Source: Paracoccaceae bacterium
GTDB lineage: Bacteria > Pseudomonadota > Alphaproteobacteria > Rhodobacterales > Rhodobacteraceae
DNA length: 51,026 nucleotides
Direction of reading: 5' to 3'
Assembly: GCA_007134865.1 (NCBI GenBank)
Contig: SLJW01000095.1
Coordinates: forward strand, 1 to 51,026
Each line of letters opens with the position of its first letter. The stretch's first letter is position 1. A program made the position numbers and the translations under genes. Shown in pieces: positions 34,289 through 42,771 of the stretch. The notes below the pieces were generated by a model, which had not been told where the DNA came from, did not search any database, and saw only the letters and a list, made by a program, of their open reading frames with translations.

Positions 34289-35446
34289 ATGCGGGTTAAG
34301 GATATCAAGGATCGCGAGAGCCTGCAGGCATGGCTGGAGGCCCTGCCGCAGGGGACCGAGGCCGAGCGTGAAGAGGCGCGGCGCTGGGCGGTGGCGATTG
34401 CGCATCGCGCGGCGATGCGGGTGTTGCCGGTGTTCTGGGGCTGGAGCCTGAGCGCGCCCGCACGCAAACGAGAAGTGACAGCCCTACCGATATTGCGCTC
34501 CAGTTTGGTTTCCGGTGTTGCCGCAATCCGTCTAACGTCTGAAATCAACAGTGCAAACGCCTTTGCAGCAAGGGCTATTCATGTACCAAAAAATGCTCTA
34601 GCCCTTCGTCGTGCCCAGGCCTATCAGGCTTCTAACGCCGTTGAGGCCACTTCGATGGCAGCCGATGTCGCGGCTGCTTTCGATACAGCGACTTACGTTG
34701 CTAATGCCGTCGGGGCCGTTGGCTTTTCCACTACTAACTCAGCCCGAAGGTTCAAGATGGTTCGCGCCGATTGCTCCGCACTGTCGCAAAATGAAGCACT
34801 CGATCTCATGCCCCTTTGGCAGGACGAAAACCGGCTCACCCAACTCTGGGCCGACACAAGCCCGCAAATTCTCGCCCAGGGCGAGGGCTGGCGCTTCTGG
34901 GTGGACTGGTATGACAACGCCCTCCACGGCCGCCCGCAGGATGACGATCTGCTCACCAAGATCGCCCTGATCGCCTCCGAAGACTGGGACAAGGGCGCCG
35001 ATCACGTCAATGCGCTGATCCGGCGGATCATCGAGCAACACCGCCTTGCCAATGAAGCGCGCGCGCTCAAGGAAGAAGTCGCGCAACTCAAACGCCAACT
35101 CGACGCCATCGAGCAACGCAGCCACAACAACCCGCCCGAACTGGTCGATTACACCATTGCCACGCGCGAACAGGTCACGATCATCTGGGCCGTGCTCGAT
35201 GAGGCAGAGCAGGAACTCGAAAAGCCAGACCCTGACCCCGGCACCCTCGCGCGGGTCGGTCAGTTGCTGATCGACACAGCCAAGGCAATCGCAAGCTACT
35301 GCGCCTCGCTCGGGCATCTTGCGATGACCAGCGCCGTCAAGACTGCTGCCGCTGCAACGACCGGAATCATTATCGCCAGCCAGAGTGAACGCCTGCAAGC
35401 CTTCGGGCAAGCCCTTCTCCAGTTTGCCCGATCACTGGGAAACTGA
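34289..35446 (+). CDS. unknown mosaic protein with NNPP motif
   Basis: A 385-residue protein starting at ATG 34289 after GGGAAAGGGGCGGGT. Residues 1-60 (MRVKDIKDRESLQAWLEALP ... MRVLPVFWGWSLS) resemble a Rhodobacterales family of unknown function whose members continue into alanine-rich repeats. Residues about 62-165 are alanine-rich (SMAADVAAAFDTATYVANAV) but encoded by clearly AT-richer DNA with different codon use. The part from about 170 is GC-rich again (WRFWVDWYDNALHGRPQDDD, DWDKGADHVNALI), then a coiled coil (EARALKEEVAQLKRQLDAIE), the motif HNNPPELVD and a helical tail with possible hydrophobic helices. HNNPP occurs in many alphaproteobacterial proteins of this kind. No function known. 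The ORF track extends it upstream into the previous gene, which is not supported. Confidence 0.75.
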   Translation: MRVKDIKDRESLQAWLEALPQGTEAEREEARRWAVAIAHRAAMRVLPVFWGWSLSAPARKREVTALPILRSSLVSGVAAIRLTSEINSANAFAARAIHVPKNALALRRAQAYQASNAVEATSMAADVAAAFDTATYVANAVGAVGFSTTNSARRFKMVRADCSALSQNEALDLMPLWQDENRLTQLWADTSPQILAQGEGWRFWVDWYDNALHGRPQDDDLLTKIALIASEDWDKGADHVNALIRRIIEQHRLANEARALKEEVAQLKRQLDAIEQRSHNNPPELVDYTIATREQVTIIWAVLDEAEQELEKPDPDPGTLARVGQLLIDTAKAIASYCASLGHLAMTSAVKTAAAATTGIIIASQSERLQAFGQALLQFARSLGN

Positions 35447-35472
35447 AGCTCCCGTCATCCTGCCCCAAATCA

Positions 35473-35655
35473 TCACCGCCCCTTGGGCCCCAGCAGGAAC
35501 CACAGGATCAGCCCCACCACCGGAAAGACCAGCACCACGAGGATCCAGAGCACCTTCCGCCCCTGTGACGCGGGCGAGCCCATGATTGACACCGCCGCCC
35601 AGATCACCAGCGCCAGATGCAGGATGCCGAGAAGGCCGGAATAATTCGCATTCAT
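35473..35655 (-). CDS. PLD nuclease N-terminal-domain (PLDc_N) mini membrane protein
   Basis: A 60-residue protein with two membrane spans (GLLGILHLALVIWAAVSIMG and VLWILVVLVFPVVGLILWFL) and the ending GPKGR. The WxLVVLxFPVxGxxxWFLLGP pattern is the PLDc_N domain, normally the leader of cardiolipin synthases, but often found alone in bacteria. As a free mini-protein its function is unknown. It faces the mosaic gene tail to tail and is divergent from the cupin gene. Confidence 0.8.
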   Translation of the reverse strand: MNANYSGLLGILHLALVIWAAVSIMGSPASQGRKVLWILVVLVFPVVGLILWFLLGPKGR

Positions 35656-35736
35656 GGTTTCGCCTTGCCTTTACTGCCCGAAATTGCCTTGATCGGTTCA
35701 GAAGCTTTCACACTTGCACCCCAAAGGCAAACCCAT

Positions 35737-36081
35737 ATGCCCCCGCTCCACCTCACCCTCTCCACCGACCGCACCCCGGACGAAACCTCCCGCCCCGACC
35801 CCGCCAAACGCCTCCATGGCGACCCGATCCACACGACCTGGCTCCACGAGGACCGCGCACCGCTTTACGCAGGCGTCTGGCACTCCACCCCCGGCGCATG
35901 GCGCGTCCAGTATGACGAATGGGAGTATTTCCACGTCCTCGAAGGCCACGGCACCCTGACCGATGCCGAGGGCGCCACCACCCCGCTGACCCCCGGCAGC
36001 CGCCACATCATCCGCCCCGGTTTCGCGGGCATCTTCGAGGTCACCGAACCCCTCACCAAGGATTTCGTGATCCTCACCTGA
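35737..36081 (+). CDS. small cupin domain protein
   Basis: A 114-residue single-domain cupin (PLYAGVWHSTPGAWRVQYDE, WEYFHVLEGHGTLTDAEG, PGSRHIIRPGFAGIFEVTEP) of the DUF861/EutQ-like group. The usual metal ligands are only partly present: E and H in the first motif (EWEYFHVLEG) and H in the second (GSRHII). The start at ATG 35737 (MPPLHLTLSTD) is preferred over the ORF-track start at 35617, which reads into the divergent PLDc_N gene. No enzymatic role can be assigned. Confidence 0.85.
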   Translation: MPPLHLTLSTDRTPDETSRPDPAKRLHGDPIHTTWLHEDRAPLYAGVWHSTPGAWRVQYDEWEYFHVLEGHGTLTDAEGATTPLTPGSRHIIRPGFAGIFEVTEPLTKDFVILT

Positions 36082-36083
36082 GC

Positions 36084-36119
36084 CCATTTTCTTGCCCCAA
36101 ATACTCCCGCCGGAGGCTT
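36084..36119 (-). repeat. dispersed intergenic repeat, copy C (minus orientation)
   Basis: Reading the minus strand: AAGCCTCCGGCGGGAGTATT followed by TGGGGCAAGAAAATGGGC. It is identical to copy B over the core from GCCTCC to GGCAAGA. It begins two bases after the cupin stop, between cupin and murB. Confidence 0.8.
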
Positions 36120-36162
36120 CCGCCCTCTCGACACCACCCCCCGCCCGCGCTAACCCCCAAAC

Positions 36163-37146
36163 ATGACCCCCGACCAGATCCCCATTCGCGGCACGCTCAC
36201 CGCCCAGAAACCCCTCGACAGCCTGACATGGCTGCGCGTGGGCGGGCCCGCCGACTGGCTGTTCCAGCCCGCGGATGAGGATGACCTCGCGAGCTTCCTC
36301 AAGGCGCTGGACCCGGTGATCCCCGTATTCCCCATGGGCGTCGGCTCGAACCTGATCGTGCGCGACGGGGGCTTGCGCGGGGTGGTGATCCGGCTCGGGC
36401 GCGGTTTCAACGCCATCGAAATCACCGACACGATCCGCGCTGGTGCCGCCGCGCTCGATGCCCATGTCGCCCGCAAGGCCGCCGATGCCGGGCGCGATCT
36501 GACCTTTCTGCGCACGATCCCCGGCAGTATCGGCGGGGCGGTGCGGATGAATGCGGGCTGCTACGGCACCTATGTCGCCGATCATCTGATCGAGATCACC
36601 GCCATCGACCGGCAGGGCGTGCGCCACCAGATACCTGCCAGCGCGCTCAACCTGCGCTACCGCCAGTCCGATCTGCCCGAGGGCATGGTCATCACTGCGG
36701 CCCGGCTCCACGCGCCCGAGGCCGACCCGGCAGAGCTTCATGCCCGGATGGAAGACCAGCTCGCGCGCCGCGACGCGACCCAGCCCACCAAGGAACGCAG
36801 CGCGGGCTCGACCTTTCGCAACCCGGCGGGGTTTTCCTCGACGGGCCGGGCCGATGACAGCCATGAGTTGAAGGCGTGGAAGGTGATCGAGGAGGCGGGG
36901 CTCAGGGGCGCGCGGCTGGGTGGGGCGCAGATGTCACCCAAACACCCGAATTTCCTGATCAATGCAGGTGGGGCCACAGCGACTCACCTCGAGGCGCTGG
37001 GCGAGGAAGTGCGAAAAAGGGTTTTGCAAGCGCGCGGGATTTCGCTACAGTGGGAAATCATGCGGGTTGGCGACACACTGTCCGACGCGCAGGTGCCTGA
37101 AATCGAACTCGACAATATCGAAGGCGACACGGGCGAAGCAGAATAG
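36163..37146 (+). CDS. murB: UDP-N-acetylenolpyruvoylglucosamine reductase
   Basis: FAD-dependent reductase of peptidoglycan precursor synthesis that makes UDP-MurNAc. The 327-residue protein has the FAD-binding motifs [20 protein letters not shown] and [19 protein letters not shown], the catalytic serine region [12 protein letters not shown] and [13 protein letters not shown]. It opens the cell-wall/division block. In most relatives murC and a small membrane gene come just before it; here the neighbours are a cupin and unrelated small genes. Confidence 0.97.
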   Translation: MTPDQIPIRGTLTAQKPLDSLTWLRVGGPADWLFQPADEDDLASFLKALDPVIPVFPMGVGSNLIVRDGGLRGVVIRLGRGFNAIEITDTIRAGAAALDAHVARKAADAGRDLTFLRTIPGSIGGAVRMNAGCYGTYVADHLIEITAIDRQGVRHQIPASALNLRYRQSDLPEGMVITAARLHAPEADPAELHARMEDQLARRDATQPTKERSAGSTFRNPAGFSSTGRADDSHELKAWKVIEEAGLRGARLGGAQMSPKHPNFLINAGGATATHLEALGEEVRKRVLQARGISLQWEIMRVGDTLSDAQVPEIELDNIEGDTGEAE

Positions 37147-37194
37147 CCCCGGCAAACGGGGCAAACGGGCCACAAAGGTCCAGAGGCAGTGGGA

Positions 37195-38115
37195 ATGGGC
37201 ATGTCGAGCAGGGCAGCCCCCCGGATATGTGTGCTCAAGGGCGGACTCTCGGCTGAACGCGAGGTCTCGCTGTCCACGGGGCACGAATGCGCGAAAGCGC
37301 TGCGGGTGGCGGGTTATGAGGTGATCGAACTGGATGCGCGCGGCGATGTCGTGCAGCGTCTGGTCGAGATCGCGCCCGATATCGTGTTCAATGCATTGCA
37401 TGGCCGCTTTGGCGAGGATGGCTGTATTCAGGGCATCCTCGAATGGCTGCGTATCCCCTATACGCATTCGGGAGTGCTGGCCTCGGCGCTGGCGATGGAC
37501 AAGGCGCGCTCGAAGGCGGCCTTTGTCGAGGCGGGCCTGCCTGTGGTGACAAGCCTGATTGCAGCCAAAGAGGATGTGATGGCGGGCCACCTGATGGACC
37601 CGCCCTATGTCGTGAAGCCGAACAACGAAGGGTCGTCCGTCGGGGTCTATCTGGTGCATGAGGCCGCGAACGGCCCGCCCCGGCTTGACGCCGATATGCC
37701 CGCGCAGGTGATGGTCGAGGCCTATGCGCCGGGGCGCGAACTGACCACCACCGTGATGGGCGACCGCGCGCTGACCGTGACCGATATCGTCACCGAGGGC
37801 TGGTATGATTACGAGGCGAAATACACCCCCGGCGGTTCGCGCCATCTGCTGCCCGCCGAGATACCGCAAGAGATTTTCGACGCCTGCCTCGATTACGCGC
37901 TGCGCGCGCATCGCGCGCTGGGCTGTCAGGGTGTCTCGCGCACTGATTACCGCTGGGACGAGGCGCGTGGGCTTGATGGGCTGATCCTGCTCGAAACCAA
38001 TACCCAGCCCGGCATGACGCCCACCTCGCTCTCGCCCGAACAGGCCGCGCATTGCGGCATCAGCTTTTCCGATTTCTGCCGCTGGATCGTGGAGGATGCC
38101 TCATGCGACCGGTAG
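37195..38115 (+). CDS. ddl: D-alanine--D-alanine ligase
   Basis: ATP-grasp enzyme making D-Ala-D-Ala for peptidoglycan. The 306-residue protein shows VLKGGLSAEREVSLSTG, NALHGRFGEDGCIQGILEWL (substrate and Mg region), KPNNEGSSVGVYLV and LLETNTQPGMTPTSL (metal-binding Glu/Asn). ATG 37195 has AGAGG eight bases upstream; GTG 37189 (ORF track) and ATG 37201 are alternatives. Its end overlaps the ftsQ start by 13 bases. Confidence 0.96.
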   Translation: MGMSSRAAPRICVLKGGLSAEREVSLSTGHECAKALRVAGYEVIELDARGDVVQRLVEIAPDIVFNALHGRFGEDGCIQGILEWLRIPYTHSGVLASALAMDKARSKAAFVEAGLPVVTSLIAAKEDVMAGHLMDPPYVVKPNNEGSSVGVYLVHEAANGPPRLDADMPAQVMVEAYAPGRELTTTVMGDRALTVTDIVTEGWYDYEAKYTPGGSRHLLPAEIPQEIFDACLDYALRAHRALGCQGVSRTDYRWDEARGLDGLILLETNTQPGMTPTSLSPEQAAHCGISFSDFCRWIVEDASCDR

Positions 38116-39404
38116 CGCCTCTCGACCAGCCGCAGGACCCCTGTTTCACACGCGGCGAGGATCGCGACGCGGATGCGCCGGTCTCGGCGCTCACCGATGC
38201 GGGCAGCTTTTGGGACCATCTCGGCGCAACGAGGGCCGAGGAATATGCGACCGAGGACATCCTGCCCGGCGTGCCTGCGCCCTTGCTCCAGCCGACGCCG
38301 GAGCCTGTCATCCCGCCATTGAGCGATATGCCCGACACGACATCGGCCAGTCTCACTGATCTGTTGCAGGCGCATGATCTGGAGTTCAGTGAGACCCCGG
38401 TCGAGGACCTCGCCACAGGCATGACGAGCCCGGTTGCGCTGAACGCGGGCGAGGGTCTGGACCTGGACGAGGCGCATCTGCCGCCAGTCGCCCCGTTCGC
38501 CTCTGACCTGTCTCTGACGCCCGCGCGCAAACAGCGCTTGGCATCGCTGCGTTGGGGCGCTGCGCGCTCTGGGACCAGCCGCCTGGGCTACCGGCTGCAA
38601 CGTATCTGGCTGACACCGGTCTACCGCGCTGCGCTGAAGCTCGGCACACCAATCCTCGTGGTCGCCCTGGCGGCTGGCGCGTTCTTCAGTGACGAGGCGC
38701 GGCGCAGTGCTGTTCTCGAGGCGGTCGAGACGACGCGAATGGCCTTTATCGAGCGCCCGGAATTCATGGTGACTGACCTGAAACTGCCCGAAGTCACGCC
38801 CGAACTGGAAGTGGCGCTGACCGAAAAGCTCGACCTGTCGCTGCCGCAATCCTCTTTCATGCTCGATTTGGATGCGTTGCGCGTGCAAGTCGAAGAACTC
38901 GATTGGGTGCGTTCGGCTGATCTGCGCCTGATGGCCGAGGGGGTTTTGTCCGTCACGATCACCGAGCGCGTGCCCGCACTTCTCTGGCGTTCGGGCGAGG
39001 GGCTGGAATTGCTCGATACCGAAGGGGTGCGGGTCGCTTTTGTCACTCATCGCGGGGCGCGCCCCGATCTGCCGCTGATCGCCGGGCTTGGCGCTGATGG
39101 CCATGTCGCCGACGCGATGGAACTCCTTGACGCAGCATCGCCGCTTGGCGAGCGCGTGCGCGGCTTGGTGCGCGTGGGCGAGAGGCGCTGGGATGTGGTG
39201 CTTGATCGTGACCAGCGCATCAAACTGCCCGAGCGTGGCGCGCTGGCGGCGCTGGAGCGTGTGATCGCGCTCGAGCATGCGCAGGACCTTCTGGCACGCG
39301 ACCTGATCATTGCCGACATGCGCAACCCGACCCGCCCGGTTCTTCAGATCAGCGCAGGGGCGATGGACACCCTGCGCGACATTCGTTCTCAGACGAGGGA
39401 GTAA
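38103..39404 (+). CDS. ftsQ: cell division protein FtsQ with long N-terminal extension
   Basis: FtsQ is the bitopic divisome hub linking early and late division proteins. The 433-residue protein begins at ATG 38103 after GGAGGA, inside the end of ddl. About 175 acidic and proline-rich residues precede the single span (LGTPILVVALAAGAFF, about 180-197). The POTRA domain (FMVTDLKLPEVTPELEVALT, LRVQVEELDWVRSADLRL) and the beta domain follow. In Rhodobacter-type FtsQ the cytoplasmic part is usually much shorter and the whole about 300 residues, so this one carries roughly 100 or more additional residues; those lengths are from memory. Confidence 0.94.
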   Translation: MRPVAPLDQPQDPCFTRGEDRDADAPVSALTDAGSFWDHLGATRAEEYATEDILPGVPAPLLQPTPEPVIPPLSDMPDTTSASLTDLLQAHDLEFSETPVEDLATGMTSPVALNAGEGLDLDEAHLPPVAPFASDLSLTPARKQRLASLRWGAARSGTSRLGYRLQRIWLTPVYRAALKLGTPILVVALAAGAFFSDEARRSAVLEAVETTRMAFIERPEFMVTDLKLPEVTPELEVALTEKLDLSLPQSSFMLDLDALRVQVEELDWVRSADLRLMAEGVLSVTITERVPALLWRSGEGLELLDTEGVRVAFVTHRGARPDLPLIAGLGADGHVADAMELLDAASPLGERVRGLVRVGERRWDVVLDRDQRIKLPERGALAALERVIALEHAQDLLARDLIIADMRNPTRPVLQISAGAMDTLRDIRSQTRE

Positions 39405-39410
39405 TCCAGC

Positions 39411-40745
39411 ATGCTTGACCCCTATGCCTCTCAGCGTGCCATGCGGCAGTTTCGCCGTGTTGCCATGCAGCGCGGTGTCATCGCGGTGCTTGATATCGGT
39501 ACCTACAAGATCGCGGCGCTGGTCCTGAAACTCGACCCCGAACAGGTTGCGCCGCGCCATCCCGGCATCGGCAATATGGCGGGGCAGGCCGGGTTTCGCG
39601 TGATCGGGGCAGGCACCACGCGCTCGCGCGGGGTGCGCTTCGGCGAAGTGTCAGCCATGGCCGAGACCGAAAGCGCCATCCGCACCGCACTTCAGGCCGC
39701 GCAGAAGATGGCACAGACGCGGGTGGATCATGTCATCGTGTCGCTGGCGGGGGGTAATCTGCGGTCGTATGGGCTGGCGGGCGAGGTCGAGATCGATGGC
39801 GACACCGTGGCCGAGAATGACATCGCCCGCGTGATGGCCGCCGCCGAGATGCCGGATTTCGGGCATAATCGCGATGTGCTCCATGCCCAGCCGATCAATT
39901 TCGCGCTCGACCATCGCACCGGGCTGTCGGATCCGCGCGGCCAGATCGGGCGCAGGCTGGCTTGTGACATGCATCTGGTGACGGTCGATTCCAGCCTGAT
40001 CCAGAACATCTGCAACTGTCTCAGGCGCTGCGATGTCGAGTTGTCGGGGATCGTGGCGAGCGCTTATGCCTCGGGCATGGCCGCGCTGGTCGAGGACGAG
40101 CAGGAACTGGGCGCGGCCTGCATCGATCTGGGGGCAGGCTCCACAAGCCTTTCGGTCTTTATCAAGAAACACATGATCTACGCCGACACAGTGCGCATGG
40201 GTGGCGCGCATGTGACCTCGGATATTTCCAAGGGCTTGCAGATCGATTTCGGCATGGCCGAGCGGATCAAGACCGTGCATGGCGGGGTGCAGGCGACCTC
40301 GATGGACGATCGCGAGATGATCGAGTTGTCGGGCGACTCCGGCGATTGGGACAAGGACCGCCGCCGCGTCAGTCGGGCCGAACTGATCGGGATCATGCGG
40401 CCGCGGATCGAAGAAATTCTTGAGGAAGCGCGGGCGCGCCTCGACTCTGCCGGGTTCAACCATCTGCCCAGCCAGCAGGTCGTGCTTACAGGCGGTGCGG
40501 CGCAGGTGCCAGGGGTCGACGGTCTGGCAGCGCGCATCTTCGGCCAGCAAGTGCGGTTGGGTCGCCCTGTGCGCGTGCGCGGACTACCGCAGGCAGCGTC
40601 CGGCCCGGCCTTTGCCTGCGCCGTCGGTCTGAGCCTTCTGGCCACGCATCCTCAGGATGAGTGGTGGGACTTCGATTTGCCGGTCGAAAGCTACCCTGCG
40701 CGCTCGCTCAAGCGGGCTGTAAAGTGGTTTCGTGACAACTGGTAA
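39411..40745 (+). CDS. ftsA: cell division protein FtsA
   Basis: Actin-like protein that ties FtsZ filaments to the membrane. The 444-residue protein has the phosphate-1 motif VLDIGTYKIAALVL, the 1C/SHS2 region, ACIDLGAGSTSLSVFIKKHM (phosphate 2), and VLTGGAAQVPGVDGLAARIF (adenosine motif). The C-terminal amphipathic membrane-targeting helix is visible (RSLKRAVKWFRDNW). It starts six bases after ftsQ. A hairpin follows its stop. Confidence 0.97.
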   Translation: MLDPYASQRAMRQFRRVAMQRGVIAVLDIGTYKIAALVLKLDPEQVAPRHPGIGNMAGQAGFRVIGAGTTRSRGVRFGEVSAMAETESAIRTALQAAQKMAQTRVDHVIVSLAGGNLRSYGLAGEVEIDGDTVAENDIARVMAAAEMPDFGHNRDVLHAQPINFALDHRTGLSDPRGQIGRRLACDMHLVTVDSSLIQNICNCLRRCDVELSGIVASAYASGMAALVEDEQELGAACIDLGAGSTSLSVFIKKHMIYADTVRMGGAHVTSDISKGLQIDFGMAERIKTVHGGVQATSMDDREMIELSGDSGDWDKDRRRVSRAELIGIMRPRIEEILEEARARLDSAGFNHLPSQQVVLTGGAAQVPGVDGLAARIFGQQVRLGRPVRVRGLPQAASGPAFACAVGLSLLATHPQDEWWDFDLPVESYPARSLKRAVKWFRDNW

Positions 40746-40753
40746 CCGCAAAA

Positions 40754-40797
40754 TCTGCCGAGCATGTGGAGACTCGGCAGAGAATTGGAATTTTTTT
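40754..40797 (+). terminator. hairpin plus T-run between ftsA and ftsZ
   Basis: TCTGCCGAG pairs perfectly with CTCGGCAGA (9-bp stem, ten-base loop), eight bases after the ftsA stop. A run of seven T follows after nine further bases. The T-run is displaced from the stem, so partial termination or attenuation before ftsZ is the more careful reading. Confidence 0.5.
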
Positions 40798-40930
40798 GCC
40801 ACATTTTGTGTAAAATCATGACTTTTTTGATGACCTGCCGCGCCAAGCCCTGTAGGATTTCAGGAAAAATCAGGCTAACGGCGCGAAAAACGGGTTAAGG
40901 CGTCAGTCACAACGAGAGGCGGAGCGAGCA
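40798..40930 (+). promoter_or_regulatory. leader region of ftsZ
   Basis: The roughly 130 bases before ftsZ are AT-richer at their start (ATTTTGTGTAAAATCATGAC) and end with GAGAGGCGGAGCGAGCA before the ATG. A separate ftsZ promoter is expected here, but I cannot point to a secure -35/-10 pair. Only one TTAA half-site is present, so CtrA control is not supported. Confidence 0.35.
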
Positions 40931-42589
40931 ATGGCACTGAATTTCACTGAGACAAATCGGCACGAAGAGCTTGCACCCCGGATTACCGTCTTTGGTATCG
41001 GTGGGGCTGGCGGGAATGCGGTCAACAACATGATCGAGAAGCAACTCGAAGGTGTTGACTTCGTGGTCGCCAATACCGATGCACAGGCGCTGCAGCAAAG
41101 CCGCGCGCCCGGTCGCGTGCAGATGGGCGTGAAAATCACCGAAGGACTTGGCGCAGGCGCGCGGCCTTCGGTCGGCTCGGCCGCTGCCGAAGAGACGATC
41201 GAAGAGATCATCGACCATCTCGCGGGCTCGCATATGTGCTTCATCACCGCTGGTATGGGGGGTGGCACCGGCACGGGCGCCGCCCCGATCATCGCCCAGG
41301 CGGCGCGCGAATTGGGCGTCTTGACCGTCGGTGTCGTGACCAAGCCGTTCCAGTTCGAGGGTGTGAAGCGCATGCGCCAGGCCGAAGAAGGGGTCGAGGC
41401 GCTGCAGAAAGTGGTCGATACGCTGATCATCATCCCCAACCAGAACCTGTTCCGGTTGGCTAATGAAAAGACGACCTTCACCGAAGCCTTCGCGCTGGCG
41501 GATGACGTGCTCTATCAGGGCGTAAAGGGTGTGACCGACCTGATGGTGCGCCCCGGTCTGATCAATCTCGATTTCGCCGATGTGCGCGCGGTAATGGACG
41601 AGATGGGCAAGGCCATGATGGGGACGGGCGAGTCGACCGGCGAAGACCGCGCCATCCAGGCCGCCGAGAAGGCCATCGCGAACCCGCTGCTGGACGAGAT
41701 CAGCCTGCACGGCGCGCGCGGTGTGCTGATCAACATCACTGGCGGTTACGATCTGACGCTGTTCGAGCTTGATGAAGCTGCCAATCGCATCCGCGAGAAG
41801 GTCGACCCCGAGGCGAATATCATTGTCGGCTCGACGCTCGATCCCTCTATGGAAGGCGTTCTGCGCGTGTCGGTCGTTGCGACCGGTATCGATGTCGAGC
41901 CCAATACCGAGGTGCAGGACATCCCGCGCCGGTCCATGGTCGAGCCCGTGCGCCCAACAGTTGCCGAGCGGCCTGCGCCCGCTCCGACACCTTCTCCGGC
42001 CCCACAGCCCGCTGTGGCGCGCGAGCCGGCTGTGGCGCGCGAGCCCGAACAACAGACCCTGTTCGAACAGCAGCGCCCGGCAGCCCCGGTGCATGAGGAG
42101 CCCGAGTATGACCGCCGGCCCGCAGCCGCGGAGCCGATGCCGCGCTTTGCCAGCACCCGCTCGGAGCCTGTGCAGGATGAAACCTTCAACAGCGACGAGG
42201 GTTTTGCCGATCATGCCGCCTCAGCACAGGGAGGGCATTCCCACAGCCCCGAGGCCAGCTTTACTGCACCACGCCGCCCGAAGGCCGGAACGCCGTCGCG
42301 TGAGGCTCTGTTGCGGCTGGAGCAGGCGGTTGCCAAGGCGCCCGAGCATGGCTACCGGCGCCCGCCAAGCCGCCCGGCGCATGAGCCTGCGGAAGAGCGT
42401 TCGCCCGAGAAAGGGTCGCGGTTCGGCCTTGGATCGCTGATCAACCGCATGGCAGGGCATGGCTCCGAGCCCGCAGCGCCGCAGCGTCGCGTGACTCCGC
42501 AGGTGACGCAATATGACGAGGACCCGGCGCCGTCGGCATCGGATGAGCGGATCGAGATCCCGGCCTTCCTGCGCCGGCAGGCGAACTGA
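40931..42589 (+). CDS. ftsZ: cell division protein FtsZ
   Basis: Tubulin-like GTPase forming the division ring. The N-terminal GTPase core is complete: [20 protein letters not shown], the G-box [20 protein letters not shown], and [15 protein letters not shown] with the T7 loop. The 552-residue length reflects a long C-terminal linker rich in Pro, Ala and Glu, including a tandem [12 protein letters not shown] repeat. The conserved C-terminal peptide for FtsA/ZipA-type binding is present ([15 protein letters not shown]). lpxC, often next in relatives, does not follow. Confidence 0.98.
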   Translation: MALNFTETNRHEELAPRITVFGIGGAGGNAVNNMIEKQLEGVDFVVANTDAQALQQSRAPGRVQMGVKITEGLGAGARPSVGSAAAEETIEEIIDHLAGSHMCFITAGMGGGTGTGAAPIIAQAARELGVLTVGVVTKPFQFEGVKRMRQAEEGVEALQKVVDTLIIIPNQNLFRLANEKTTFTEAFALADDVLYQGVKGVTDLMVRPGLINLDFADVRAVMDEMGKAMMGTGESTGEDRAIQAAEKAIANPLLDEISLHGARGVLINITGGYDLTLFELDEAANRIREKVDPEANIIVGSTLDPSMEGVLRVSVVATGIDVEPNTEVQDIPRRSMVEPVRPTVAERPAPAPTPSPAPQPAVAREPAVAREPEQQTLFEQQRPAAPVHEEPEYDRRPAAAEPMPRFASTRSEPVQDETFNSDEGFADHAASAQGGHSHSPEASFTAPRRPKAGTPSREALLRLEQAVAKAPEHGYRRPPSRPAHEPAEERSPEKGSRFGLGSLINRMAGHGSEPAAPQRRVTPQVTQYDEDPAPSASDERIEIPAFLRRQAN

Positions 42590-42649
42590 ACGCCGCCGCG
42601 CACCAGAGTTTCCGAGGCAAGCGACAGACGCTCGCTGAAGACTGCGCCC

Positions 42650-42680
42650 AAACCCGGCCATTTTGGCCGGGTTTGTTGCA
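42650..42680 (+). terminator. rho-independent terminator after ftsZ
   Basis: AAACCCGGCCA pairs perfectly with TGGCCGGGTTT around TTT (11-bp stem), followed by GTTGCATCTT. This is the clearest intrinsic terminator of the window and closes the murB-ftsZ group. Confidence 0.85.
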
Positions 42681-42771
42681 TCTTGCGCGCTCTTCGTTTT
42701 GTCCCGGCCTTGTACTGGATTGATGCTGCGCACGCGCATAGACTGCAGGCGAGTCACTCAAGGGGGAATAC

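Noticed and set aside
37947-39560. 537-residue minus-strand ORF
   Set aside because: Antisense to ftsQ and parts of ddl and ftsA; no recognisable domain.
40798-40930. CtrA binding site before ftsZ
   Set aside because: Only a single TTAA half-site is present; no TTAA-N7-TTAA pair.
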